A stretch of 64,000 nucleotides of DNA from Anaerovorax odorimutans DSM 5092 (GCF_000426305.1 NZ_KE384518.1:1-64000); one strand, 5' to 3'; numbered from the stretch's first letter, positions 36,262 through 44,786 are shown. Notes: generated from the letters alone by a model not told the origin. A program made the numbers and translations.

Positions 36262-37059
36262 TTATTCTCCTCCATGATGCTTGCTTTCATCTAATATTTC
36301 TTTTATATTTTCAAGCTGTGTATCCACACTAGCATCAATAATTTGATCGGGTAATTCTATAATACATGTTCCCGGCTGTTCATTTTCCATAAATACAACC
36401 TTTACATGAGGTGAAATTTGCCCAATGGCCTCTAAAAATTCACTTTCACCCTCTACATTCAAACTTGCTTCATAATTTGAAATATGAATCCTTGCCCATT
36501 CCTTATTTTTAAATTTTTCTGTAGCCGATATAATCATCTTCGTAATAACTTCTGAACTGGATTTCAAACTAATTTTTATAATTTTTTCAGCTATTATCAA
36601 AACAAGGTTACAAAGCTCATCATACTGCTTATCTATAAGTTCTTCTTTTTTTCTTTCTAAATCTGCAATAACTTGTTTTAGCTCTTGCAAAAACTTCTCG
36701 GACTCTTTTTCAAGCCTTAATTTATTTTCTTTAACAGCAATTTCTTCTCCTTGAATTCTTCCTTTAGCAAGCCCCTCTTTATAGCCCTTTTCTTCTGCCT
36801 CTAATAGAATTTTCTCCGCTTTTTTTTCTGCTTCTTCTAATATTTCAGCAGCTTTTTTCTTGCTGTCTTCTATTATTTGATCTGCTAATTTTAAATTATC
36901 TTCACTATCTTCATTTTTTTCCTCATTTGTATTAGAATTTTCTTCATCCAATGCTTCTTCACTGCTTTCCATGTCACTGGTTAAATCAGAAGAAAAAGAA
37001 TAGGGCACTACTCTTGGTGTTCCAGTTTTTGAATCTATAAAACTAGGCAATAATATCAT
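36262..37059 (-). CDS. fliH: Flagellar assembly protein FliH
   Basis: The 265-aa protein has an acidic N-terminal segment, a long coiled-coil (about residues 60-160) with repeated KAAEILEEAEKKAEKIL-type heptads, and the FliH C-terminal domain that inhibits FliI. Start ATG 37057-37059 has AGGTGG 6 nt upstream and overlaps fliG by 17 nt. Confidence 0.93.
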   Translation of the reverse strand: MILLPSFIDSKTGTPRVVPYSFSSDLTSDMESSEEALDEENSNTNEEKNEDSEDNLKLADQIIEDSKKKAAEILEEAEKKAEKILLEAEEKGYKEGLAKGRIQGEEIAVKENKLRLEKESEKFLQELKQVIADLERKKEELIDKQYDELCNLVLIIAEKIIKISLKSSSEVITKMIISATEKFKNKEWARIHISNYEASLNVEGESEFLEAIGQISPHVKVVFMENEQPGTCIIELPDQIIDASVDTQLENIKEILDESKHHGGE

Positions 37060-38053
37060 CCTTTCCACCTTTTGTAATCACAAGTTCCCCTTCATCTTCA
37101 AGACGTCTTATGATTGCCACAATTCTCTGTTGTGCTTCCTCAACATCTCGAATACGTACATTATATGTGTATTCAAGATCAGACTTAACAGTTTCAGCCA
37201 TACGGCTGGACATATTAGCAAAGAATACTTCTGAAACTTCTTGGTTTGCACCTTTTAATGCATATACCAAATCTTGTGAGTCCACCTCGCGCAGGAATTT
37301 CTGAATAGCTCTGTTATCCAAAATAGTAATATCTTCAAATACAAACATCTTCTTACGTATTTCGTCTGCAAGTTTAACATCTGTTTTACTAAGTTCATCA
37401 AAGATAAATTTCTCATTTCCTCTGTCCATATTATTCATAACATCTGCGATATAATCTACACCGCCAATTTGAGTGAAATCTACAGACAGAACAGAAGCAA
37501 ATTTCTTTTCCAATGTTTGTTCAACAGTTTTAATTGTTTCAGGCGAAGCACTATCCATTTTTGCAATACATTCAACTACTTTTATTCTCTTTGATTTAGG
37601 AAGCTCCGAAATTACATCTGAAGCTTGATCGGCTCTTGCATATGATAAAATCAGTGCAATAGTCTGGGGTCTTTCATGCTGTATGATTGCCAAAAGATGC
37701 TTGCTGTCTGTTTTCCTTATAAACTCAAACGCTCTTGTCTTTAAAGATTTTGTAATTCTATCTAAAAGTGAAGTTGCTGTTTGAAGTCCAAAGGCTTTTT
37801 CAAGTACACTTTTAGCATACTCTAAGCCCCCATCTGTAATAACTTTCTTAGTTAAACATAATTTATAAAAATCATCCAAAACACTTTCATTTTGTTCTGA
37901 AGGAACACGCTTTAATTTCGCCACTTCAAGTGTAAGTGTTTCTAAATCTTCTTCATTAAGATATTTATATATTTTAGAAGCATTTTCAGCCCCTAAGGCA
38001 ATAACAACTGTAGCAGCTTTTTGAGCTGGCGTTAATGCAGGAGTATTACTCAT
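37043..38053 (-). CDS. fliG: Flagellar motor switch protein FliG
   Basis: The 336-aa protein shows the three FliG domains, with the EHPQ-like motif (EHERPQTIALIL family form HERPQTIALILSY, about 129-141) and the torque helix region (SRMAETVKSDLEY, about 290-302). It couples stator force to the C-ring. It overlaps fliF by 8 nt. Confidence 0.97.
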   Translation of the reverse strand: MSNTPALTPAQKAATVVIALGAENASKIYKYLNEEDLETLTLEVAKLKRVPSEQNESVLDDFYKLCLTKKVITDGGLEYAKSVLEKAFGLQTATSLLDRITKSLKTRAFEFIRKTDSKHLLAIIQHERPQTIALILSYARADQASDVISELPKSKRIKVVECIAKMDSASPETIKTVEQTLEKKFASVLSVDFTQIGGVDYIADVMNNMDRGNEKFIFDELSKTDVKLADEIRKKMFVFEDITILDNRAIQKFLREVDSQDLVYALKGANQEVSEVFFANMSSRMAETVKSDLEYTYNVRIRDVEEAQQRIVAIIRRLEDEGELVITKGGKDDIIA

Positions 38054-39620
38054 TTTCCTCTTCTCCTCTTAACCATGATTTAATCAGTTGAGCTGATATT
38101 TCCGGATTATTGCTTGCAAAGTCTCTGATTTCATCTCTGAGCTCTGACTCTCTTGTAGGCTTTATGTCTTCAACATTGATACTTAATACACCTTCTTCAA
38201 GGCTTTCTTCTTCCGTTTCTTCTTTAGCTTTTTTCCTCTTCTTAGAAATAATTACAGCTAAAGCAATTATAATTATAAGTAATAAAATTATACCTAGCAA
38301 AATAAATTTCCCATATTTAGATTCTTTAACAAAATCACTTATATCATTCCAAACACTGGAAGCTTCTTGTTTATCTTCTGAATAGAAAGCAGTATTAAAA
38401 ATAGATATTTTATCATCAGCAGCATTTACATCTATACCTGCTGCATGAGCAATAAGTTTCTTCAATTCTGCCGTTTTTGTGGCAGTCAGATCTTGACTGT
38501 CCACTGCCACGGAAACGGTTAAGTCTGTTAAAACCCCCGAATCACTTTCCACTTGTTCTTTTACTTGGTTTACAAGATAATCCAATGCTTTCTCATCTTT
38601 AAAATATATTTCATTCCCATCGGTAGTAATTCCCGGATAAATAGGAACATCTGCATTAGTTTCCGATCCCGGAATTCCGCCTACTTCATCTTTATCTCCT
38701 ATAACTTCCTGGGAGGTAACCTCTTTTGATGGAATACCTTTATTATCTTCTGTAGTAGGCAAGTAATTTGTAATCTCTTTTATTTTCTTATCTATATCCA
38801 CTGTAGCATTCACTGTAACACGCACATTGTCTTCACCATAAATTGTTCTTAGAAGATGTAAAACTTTAACCTTAGTACTATTTTCGATCTCTTTTTCTAA
38901 GTTTAATTTTAGTCTGGCAGAACCTTCCTGTGTATTATTTTCTGATGTAGAAACTTCCATTCCGTCTCCGTCAACAATTACTACATTCTCCATATCCATA
39001 CCGGGGATACTTTTTGCCACGAGCCTTTGAATACCCTTTACTTGTTCAGCAGATGGAGAACCTCCATCCTCTGTAATTACCACAACAGAAGCACTGCTTT
39101 CCACCTTATCTTTTTCCAAAACATATTTCTTATCACTGCCTATGGCAATAGTTACTGTAGCATCTTTTACATTATCAAAAAGCCTTATGGTAGATGCTAG
39201 TCTCTCTTGTAAATCGTATATTTTATAGCTGTTTTTCTCGAAATCCGTTGACATTAGATCTACGTTATTTTTAAATATATCATATGTCAATCCGCTTTTA
39301 GGATATCCTTCGGATACTAAAGTAGCTTTCAGCTCTTGTTCCTGATCTTCAGGAACTAAAATAGTGCCGTCTTCGTATTTATAATCAACTTGGCTTTCCT
39401 GCAATTTACCCATAATTTCTGTAGCTTCTTGATCATTTAAGTTTGCAAATAAGGTTGCATATTCCTTATTATTTAAAATAGCCGTAATAACAAAAGCCAA
39501 AACAATCACAATAACCAAGATTGCTGCTGCTATAACCTTGGTTTTTCTGCTGTATTTGGCATTTATTTCCACAATTTGCTTTTTTAAATTTTGAAAGTTT
39601 TCTTCAATTTTTTCTCGCAA
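38046..39620 (-). CDS. fliF: Flagellar MS-ring protein FliF
   Basis: The 524-aa protein has two membrane helices (about residues 26-48 and 438-462) flanking the periplasmic ring-building motifs (YATLFANLNDQEATEIMGKL and the beta-collar region) and a cytoplasmic FliG-binding tail. The start is TTG 39618-39620 with GAGGTGA 9 nt upstream. FliF is the assembly base of the whole flagellum. Confidence 0.96.
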   Translation of the reverse strand: MREKIEENFQNLKKQIVEINAKYSRKTKVIAAAILVIVIVLAFVITAILNNKEYATLFANLNDQEATEIMGKLQESQVDYKYEDGTILVPEDQEQELKATLVSEGYPKSGLTYDIFKNNVDLMSTDFEKNSYKIYDLQERLASTIRLFDNVKDATVTIAIGSDKKYVLEKDKVESSASVVVITEDGGSPSAEQVKGIQRLVAKSIPGMDMENVVIVDGDGMEVSTSENNTQEGSARLKLNLEKEIENSTKVKVLHLLRTIYGEDNVRVTVNATVDIDKKIKEITNYLPTTEDNKGIPSKEVTSQEVIGDKDEVGGIPGSETNADVPIYPGITTDGNEIYFKDEKALDYLVNQVKEQVESDSGVLTDLTVSVAVDSQDLTATKTAELKKLIAHAAGIDVNAADDKISIFNTAFYSEDKQEASSVWNDISDFVKESKYGKFILLGIILLLIIIIALAVIISKKRKKAKEETEEESLEEGVLSINVEDIKPTRESELRDEIRDFASNNPEISAQLIKSWLRGEEENE

Positions 39621-39702
39621 CTTTTAAGTTCACCTCAAATCTTATATTTTAGTGTCTTTTAATTGTTCAGATATGGCATATTTTAATACAGATTTAAAAA
39701 TG

Positions 39703-40005
39703 CTATAGATTAATTCTCATAATTTCACTATATGCATCCATTGCTCTGTTTCTCAATTGTACCATCATCTGTAATGAAAGCTGCGCTTTTGTTATATCAA
39801 TTTGAAGATTATGTAAATCATCACTCTGACCTGTTGCTAAAAGTGCTACATCAGAGTTTACTTTTTCATCAGTCTCAGCTACATTTTTTATTGCATCCTC
39901 AAAAACAGATTTAAAAGGAACTTGTGCTCCTTCACTGCTATAGTCTTTTTCGTTAAATTTTGTATTTTGAATTCCATCAATTTTATTAATGTCTGTAATA
40001 AACAT
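39703..40005 (-). CDS. fliE: Flagellar hook-basal body complex protein FliE
   Basis: The 100-aa protein has the FliE C-terminal helices (DLHNLQIDITKAQLSLQMMV, then QLRNRAMDAYSEIMRINL). FliE joins the MS-ring to the rod and is the first rod-type export substrate. It is 21 bp after flgC. Confidence 0.95.
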   Translation of the reverse strand: MFITDINKIDGIQNTKFNEKDYSSEGAQVPFKSVFEDAIKNVAETDEKVNSDVALLATGQSDDLHNLQIDITKAQLSLQMMVQLRNRAMDAYSEIMRINL

Positions 40006-40026
40006 CTAACTTTCCTCCACACACTT

Positions 40027-40464
40027 TTATCTTCCTATTTCAAGAGCTCTACCTGCCATTAATTTTATTGCATTTAAAGCTGTAACATTTGCATCGTATG
40101 CTCTGGTTGCTGACATACTATCAATAGTCTCTTTTAATATATCCACATTAGGCATCATAACGTAACCCTGCTCATTTGCATCAGGATGATCCGGATTATA
40201 AACGCTTTTAAATGGTCTTTCATCTTCTACAATCTCGCTGATTCTAACACCTGCATTCGAATTTTTATTCATTGCCGTTACTAATTGAGATCTAAAGCTT
40301 CCTGAACCAATTGGCTCAAAAACCACCATTTTCCTACGATAAGGCCCTCCGCCTTCTGTTCTAGTGGTATCAATATTTGCTATATTCTCTGAAATAATAT
40401 CTAATCTTGTTCTTTGTGCTGTCAATGCTGAAGCACTGATGTTCATTGAGTTTAAAAAGGACAC
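40027..40464 (-). CDS. flgC: Flagellar basal-body rod protein FlgC
   Basis: The 145-aa protein has the rod signature SENIANIDTTRTEGGGPYRRK (about residues 29-49) and C-terminal MVMPNVD-like MMPNVDILKETIDSMSATRAYDAN. The start is GTG 40462-40464. It is the first gene of the 19-kb operon, with a leader carrying a c-di-GMP riboswitch. flgB, its usual partner, is elsewhere (3.5 kb). Confidence 0.96.
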   Translation of the reverse strand: MSFLNSMNISASALTAQRTRLDIISENIANIDTTRTEGGGPYRRKMVVFEPIGSGSFRSQLVTAMNKNSNAGVRISEIVEDERPFKSVYNPDHPDANEQGYVMMPNVDILKETIDSMSATRAYDANVTALNAIKLMAGRALEIGR

Positions 40465-40526
40465 TTATCACACACCCTGCCTTTCGTTACATTTTATATT
40501 ATTCAATTACCAAAATAGTTAAATAT

Positions 40527-40563
40527 ATTTTACATTTATCGACAATGTTTTGCAAGCATTTTG
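40527..40563 (-). promoter_or_regulatory. Possible internal promoter(s) before flgC, downstream of riboswitch terminator
   Basis: Minus strand: TTGCAA (40550-40555), 17-bp spacer, TAAAAT (40527-40532) fits sigmaA. Interleaved with it, CAAA (40560-40563), 16 bp, GTCGATAA (40536-40543) fits sigma28 at three of four and seven of eight positions. Either would produce flgC mRNA lacking the riboswitch. Confidence 0.45.
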
Positions 40564-40691
40564 TAAAAGTTCTGAATACTTTAGAAACAATTTACACAAA
40601 TTTAACTTAATATTGTTCATATTTTTACAAAATATTAATCCATTTGTTTAATTTAAATAATCTTTCAGTTAAAAGCTTTCAAAATTTGCAC

Positions 40692-40726
40692 AAAAAATAT
40701 TCTCGCACACCTATGCACAAGAATAT
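40692..40726 (-). terminator. Riboswitch expression-platform terminator
   Basis: The arms ATATTCTTGTGCA (40714-40726) and TGTGCGAGAATAT (40697-40709) pair over 13 bp when G-U pairs are allowed, with a short TAGG loop and a following T6 run. It starts about 10 nt after the aptamer, so ligand binding can favour termination before flgC. Confidence 0.8.
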
Positions 40727-40734
40727 ATTCCTGT

Positions 40735-40819
40735 ATCATTGGCGGCATGGCAATCATAGCATAATAGCCTTAGACCCATTGCTTTGCGTCCTAATTTTTC
40801 AATTAGTTTGCCTTTTTCA
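40735..40819 (-). ncRNA. Class I cyclic-di-GMP riboswitch (GEMM-I)
   Basis: The minus strand contains the conserved blocks in order: GGCAAAC, a stem CUAAUU/AAUUAG closed by a GAAA tetraloop, GGACGCAAAGC, GGUCUAAGGC, and the tetraloop-receptor arm ending UUGCCAUGCCGCC; outer AUUG/CAAU can close P1. A terminator follows directly. The position before a flagellar operon is that of the C. difficile Cd1 OFF switch, in which c-di-GMP causes early termination and loss of motility. Confidence 0.9.
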
Positions 40820-40863
40820 ATTTATAAAATATAATATCTATTTTAACGCTTTATTACTTTACT

Positions 40864-40891
40864 ATTATATAAATTAATGAATAAATGTCAA
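40864..40891 (-). promoter_or_regulatory. sigmaA promoter of the flagellar operon
   Basis: Consensus TTGACA (40886-40891) and TATAAT (40864-40869) are separated by 16 bp on the minus strand. The start near 40857 lies about 40 nt before the riboswitch and gives a leader of about 390 nt. Confidence 0.8.
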
Positions 40892-40898
40892 TAGTTTA

Positions 40899-40941
40899 TG
40901 CACAAAATGACATATATCTGCACAAGTTGACAAACTGCACA
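40899..40941. repeat. Three TGCACA direct repeats upstream of the flagellar promoter
   Basis: TGCACA occurs at 40899-40904, 40919-40924 and 40936-40941, i.e. TGTGCA on the operon strand, starting 8 bp upstream of the -35. Steps of 20 and 17 bp place the copies on roughly the same helix face. They could be an operator for an unidentified regulator. Confidence 0.4.
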
Positions 40942-40956
40942 TGTTTTTTACAGCAA

Positions 40957-40991
40957 AAAAAGTACCTTCCATTAAATCAAAGGTACTTTTT
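40957..40991 (-). terminator. Intrinsic terminator after the EF-G-like gene
   Basis: AAAAAGTACCTT (40957-40968) and AAGGTACTTTTT (40980-40991) pair perfectly around an 11-nt loop, with T-tracts on both sides. It ends the EF-G-like transcript before the flagellar promoter. Confidence 0.85.
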
Positions 40992-41016
40992 AAGTATTAA
41001 TATTTATTCATTTTAA

Positions 41017-42981
41017 TTAACGATTAGACTCAATTTCATCTTTATGTTCTTCAATAATTTTTTCTGCCAGAAAAGCAGGTACTTCTTGATATCTTTCAAA
41101 CTTCATGTTAAAACTTCCTCTTGCTTGAGTCATTGAACGAAGAATAATTGCATATTTAAACATTTCTTTTTGGGGTACTTCTGCCAAAACTTTCTGACCG
41201 CCCGATTGTAATGGCTCCATGCCTAAAATTTTACCCCTTCTTTTATTCATATCGCCCATAATATCACCCATGTATTCATCCGGTACTAAAATTTCCACAT
41301 GCATTACGGGTTCAAGAAGAACTGGTTTTGCTTCTACTATTCCTTTTTTAAAAGCTAACGATGCGGCAATTTTAAACGCCATTTCATTTGAATCAACATC
41401 ATGATATGAACCATCATATAGTTCAGCTTTTATATTTACAACTTTATATCCTGCTAAGGGACCTTTTTCCATAGACTCCCTTAAACCTTTTTCTATTGCA
41501 GGTACATAGTTCTTTGGTATTGATCCACCAAATAAGCTCTCCACAAATTCAAAATCCTGATCTGATGGGGAAAATCTAATATGTACATCTCCATATTGTC
41601 CGGCACCTCCGGATTGTTTCTTATGTTTACCTTGAACATCCGATTTCCCTTTAATGGTTTCTCTATATGGAATTTTTTGATCCATAAGCTTTACATTAAC
41701 GCCAAATCTATCTTTTAATTTCGCAATTATAATCCCAATTTGGATTTCTCCTTGACCACCTATTAAAGTTTGGTGGGTTTCATTATTTCTTTCAATTACA
41801 AACGATGGATCTTCTTCCTTTAACTTAGATAAACCTGTGGCAATTTTCTCTTCATCACCTTTATCCACAGCTTCTATTGCCATATATAATGAAGGTTCCG
41901 GAAAGTCAAGAGGCAGATATCTGATCTCATCACTTTTATCACATAAAGTATCCCCAGACAGAGTATGCTGCAGTTTTGAAATAGCAACAATATCTCCAGC
42001 TTCTGCATAATCTAATTCAAGCTGTGTTCTTCCTCTTACAAAAAATAACTTGCCTAGTTTCTCCGGTTTGCCTGTCCTTTCATTTAATACTTCTGTCCCT
42101 GAATTAATTTTCCCTGTAATAACTTTCATCAATGAAATTTTCCCAACAAAAGGGTCTGCAATTGTTTTAAATACAAAAGCGGACATAGGTGCATCTACAA
42201 CAGAGAGTTTCTCAACTTTTTCATTCTTATCATTGAATCCATAGTATGGACCATGTTGATATGGGGTTGGAACATATGTAATGAGAATATCCAAAAGGCC
42301 TTCTATTCCATGACCTAAAGAAACAGCTGAAGAGCATACAGGTACAATACCTCCATCCGAGATACCTTTTACAAGACCTTCTTTAAACTCTTCATCTGTA
42401 AACTCTTCACCACTGAAATATTTTTCCATTAATGAATCATCAGTCATAGCAATGGCTTCTTTTAGTGCTTCATCTATTTCTGCCGAAACAGGATAACTAA
42501 AAGGAATCAAAGTATCTCCAAACTTTTCTTTTAATTCTGCAAAAGTTTTATGAAAATCAAATTCATCTTTATCCCTTTTATTTATAACTATAAATCTTGG
42601 CATTTTATATCTTTCACAAGCTTTCCAAGCATGCTCTGTTCCTACCTGAACACCTGCCCCGGCATCCACTAAGATTACTGCAGCCTCAGAGGCTCTAAGA
42701 GCAGCATTTACTTCTCCTATAAAGTCAAAGTAACCTGGGGTATCAATAAAATTAATTTTGCTGTCTTTCCATTCTACGGGAACAACTGAGGTATTGATTG
42801 AATACCCTTTTTCAATTTCCATCTTATCATAATCGGAAACTGTATTCCCATCTTCAACTTTGCCAATACGGTTTATTACACCTGTGGCAAGTAAAGCGGC
42901 TTCTAGTAATGTAGTTTTCCCACAACCGCCGTGTCCAATAAGTGCAACGTTTCTAATTGTTTCGCTAGTATAGCCTTTCAT
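41017..42981 (-). CDS. EF-G-like translation GTPase
   Basis: The 654-aa protein has the EF-G domain series: G1 GHGGCGKTTL (about residues 16-25), G3 DTPGYFDFIG, G4 NKRD, then EF-Tu-like, ribosomal S5-like (GQYGDVHIRF) and EF-G C-terminal domains. It is somewhat shorter and more divergent than canonical EF-G (about 690 aa) and is not next to rpsL/rpsG, so it is best read as an EF-G paralogue rather than the main translocase. The IS607 relic lies directly upstream. Confidence 0.9.
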   Translation of the reverse strand: MKGYTSETIRNVALIGHGGCGKTTLLEAALLATGVINRIGKVEDGNTVSDYDKMEIEKGYSINTSVVPVEWKDSKINFIDTPGYFDFIGEVNAALRASEAAVILVDAGAGVQVGTEHAWKACERYKMPRFIVINKRDKDEFDFHKTFAELKEKFGDTLIPFSYPVSAEIDEALKEAIAMTDDSLMEKYFSGEEFTDEEFKEGLVKGISDGGIVPVCSSAVSLGHGIEGLLDILITYVPTPYQHGPYYGFNDKNEKVEKLSVVDAPMSAFVFKTIADPFVGKISLMKVITGKINSGTEVLNERTGKPEKLGKLFFVRGRTQLELDYAEAGDIVAISKLQHTLSGDTLCDKSDEIRYLPLDFPEPSLYMAIEAVDKGDEEKIATGLSKLKEEDPSFVIERNNETHQTLIGGQGEIQIGIIIAKLKDRFGVNVKLMDQKIPYRETIKGKSDVQGKHKKQSGGAGQYGDVHIRFSPSDQDFEFVESLFGGSIPKNYVPAIEKGLRESMEKGPLAGYKVVNIKAELYDGSYHDVDSNEMAFKIAASLAFKKGIVEAKPVLLEPVMHVEILVPDEYMGDIMGDMNKRRGKILGMEPLQSGGQKVLAEVPQKEMFKYAIILRSMTQARGSFNMKFERYQEVPAFLAEKIIEEHKDEIESNR

Positions 42982-42984
42982 GTT

Positions 42985-43154
42985 TTGACCTGCTACTCAA
43001 AATATGGACAAATATATACCCATATCGAGAATTTTGTTGCTTCGACCTATATGCTTTCGTATTAGATTTTTCTAATTACTACTCACAAGTTCTTGTATAG
43101 TCCACAACCGTAAATTCCGACCTAGCCAGCCGTACATACTTATAATTTGCTTGA
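42985..43154 (-). other. Possible omegaRNA / right end of the IS607-family relic
   Basis: The 170 nt downstream of the tnpB stop are free of coding potential and rich in short hairpins: TAGA-AAAA-TCTA and ATATGG/CCATAT (43002-43025). In IS605/IS607 elements the TnpB guide RNA is made from the tnpB 3' end and the right end. The exact end, and whether RNA is made, cannot be read from this one copy. The segment also has to contain the EF-G-like gene's promoter or leader. Confidence 0.35.
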
Positions 43155-44321
43155 TTATGCAATTTTATAAGTTTTAGCATCTCTCAAATTAAGACTTGCA
43201 TTATAATCCCTATCCCTTGTATATCCACATTTATCACAAATATAAACTCTATCTGAAAGTTTTAAATCCTTCTTAATACTTCCGCATTGATGGCATATTT
43301 TAGATGATGAATACCATCTGTCTACAATTCTTAATTCAATTCCTAATTCTTTGCATTTTACTTCTAATTTAGTTCTAAATTCATAAAACTTTTGTGAAGC
43401 AACTGCTTTTGAAAGATGTCTATTCTTCATCATACCCTTTATATTTAAATCTTCTATTGTAATATAAGATGGCTTGATTTTTACTATCTCATTAACAATT
43501 TTATTAATATAATCAGTACGAATATTTTCAATTCTTTGATGAAGTTTTTGTACTTTTAGCTTTTGTTTGAATATATTTTGTCTAGCAGCTTCTCCTTTCA
43601 ATTTTTTATTTCTTTGTTTCAAACTTTCATATTTCCTCGAAAGTTTTCTTTGTTCTCTTTTTAATTGCTTCTCTAATTTAATCAATTGTTGTGTTTTATT
43701 AATATTTTTCTTAATTAAACCATTACTGCAGATTGCAAAATCTTTTAAACCTAAATCAATACCTATACCCTCTTTATCAAGAGTAGTTTGATTTATATCA
43801 TTTTCTTCTATCAAAACTGACACATAGTATCTACCAGCTTTATAAGAAACCATTCCACTCTTAATAATTTTATTTGTTGGTATATATCCTTTTTCTTTTA
43901 ATCTAACCCAGCCTAATGTAGGAATTTTTATTCTATGTCTTTCACAAGGAATAATTACTTTTGCATCGGTTTTAACAAAATACATTTTAACATCGGATTT
44001 ATTTTTCTTTTTAAATCTCGGAAATTCACTCTCGTGTTTAAAAAACCTTTTAAATGCTCTATCTGCATTCATAATAGATTGTTTTACTGATTTACTACTA
44101 ACTTCTTTAATCCAAGAATATTCTTGATTCCTTGGAATAAACTCATTATTCAACCATTTTGAAAAATCCATACCTGATACAAACTTCTTTTCTTTTTCAT
44201 AAATTTCTTTGTTGTGAGCTAAATAAAAATTATAAACATATCTGCAAACACCAATTGTTTTATGGATAATTATTTTCTGCTTATTTATTGGATTTATTTC
44301 TGTTTTGTAAGCTTTTAACAA
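43155..44321 (-). CDS. tnpB: TnpB RNA-guided nuclease of IS607 type
   Basis: Start TTG 44319-44321 (LLKAYKTEINP) is chosen because the upstream part of the longer frame overlaps the tnpA C-terminus in another frame; AAGGAA precedes it. The 388-aa protein has the N-terminal helical/wedge part, the RuvC catalytic residues D189 (GIDLGLKDFA), E290 (TIEDLNIKGM) and D372 (RDYNAS), and a zinc ribbon CHQC/CDKC (Cys 343, 346, 362, 365). TnpB cuts DNA using a guide RNA from the element's 3' end. All key residues appear intact although tnpA is dead. Confidence 0.92.
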   Translation of the reverse strand: MLKAYKTEINPINKQKIIIHKTIGVCRYVYNFYLAHNKEIYEKEKKFVSGMDFSKWLNNEFIPRNQEYSWIKEVSSKSVKQSIMNADRAFKRFFKHESEFPRFKKKNKSDVKMYFVKTDAKVIIPCERHRIKIPTLGWVRLKEKGYIPTNKIIKSGMVSYKAGRYYVSVLIEENDINQTTLDKEGIGIDLGLKDFAICSNGLIKKNINKTQQLIKLEKQLKREQRKLSRKYESLKQRNKKLKGEAARQNIFKQKLKVQKLHQRIENIRTDYINKIVNEIVKIKPSYITIEDLNIKGMMKNRHLSKAVASQKFYEFRTKLEVKCKELGIELRIVDRWYSSSKICHQCGSIKKDLKLSDRVYICDKCGYTRDRDYNASLNLRDAKTYKIA

Positions 44322-44573
44322 TTTCCTTATCTTCCTTTGTCTGTTTTTTATACTTTCTAAGCCCGTAAATCTCACAAGAAAAAACATGTATTATTGATAT
44401 TAAATCGTTTACTAATTCTTCTTGCAGTGGTAGTTTTTAATTATTAACAATAATAATTTCTACTCCGTTAAACATTAAAAACCTTTCACTTTACCTTCGT
44501 TATCCCATCACTGACGTGTTTTAGCAGATACACCTATCATTTCTTCAAACTCTTGTGGTTTATATATATTCAT
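44281..44573 (-). pseudogene. tnpA: IS607-family serine recombinase TnpA, internally deleted
   Basis: The minus strand first encodes a MerR-like N-terminus (MNIYKPQEFEEMIGVSAKT, then RQ-stop-WDNEGKVKGF), where TGA replaces the Arg codon of the family QRW motif. After a frame change it continues with the family C-terminus (VEIIIVNN, ELVNDLISIIHVFS, IYGLRKYK) to a stop at 44281. The catalytic serine-recombinase middle (roughly 130 residues) is missing, and there is a second internal stop after VNN. The tail overlaps tnpB by about 40 nt, as in intact IS607. Confidence 0.8.
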
Positions 44574-44739
44574 AAATTCATCTTCTTTATGTGTATCACT
44601 TTTGTCTATTTTTATCAATGTATTTATTAATTATTTATTTCTCCCAAAATATTTTTTTCAGATAGTTGATTTAAGTATATCATTTGATAGATTAAATATC
44701 AATTCTTTATTCAAATTATTCTGATAATTACTTTGCTGT

Positions 44740-44786
44740 AAAAAATAAACAAAGTAATTAGAAATTTATTACTTTGTTTATTTTTT
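44740..44786. terminator. Perfect 19-bp hairpin, bidirectional terminator
   Basis: AAAAAATAAACAAAGTAAT (44740-44758) pairs perfectly with 44768-44786 around a 9-nt loop; A and T tracts on both sides make it active in either direction. It lies between the IS607 relic and the acetamidase remnant. The rest of 44574-44868 holds no gene that I can see. Confidence 0.7.

Larger units (their letters stand above)
43155..44573 (-). mobile_element. Decayed IS607-family element (tnpA relic plus intact-looking tnpB)
   Basis: The coding span consists of a deleted tnpA (44281-44573) overlapping a full tnpB (43155-44321), the tnpA-tnpB order of IS607. Terminal boundaries are not defined because IS607 has no strong inverted repeats and no target duplication. 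The element separates the EF-G-like gene from the serine dehydratase genes. Without the recombinase it cannot move by itself. Confidence 0.75.

Noticed and set aside
44322-44387. Longer tnpB start at 44387
   Set aside because: The extra 22 codons lie over the tnpA C-terminal coding segment in another frame; the TTG at 44321 gives the usual TnpB N-terminus.
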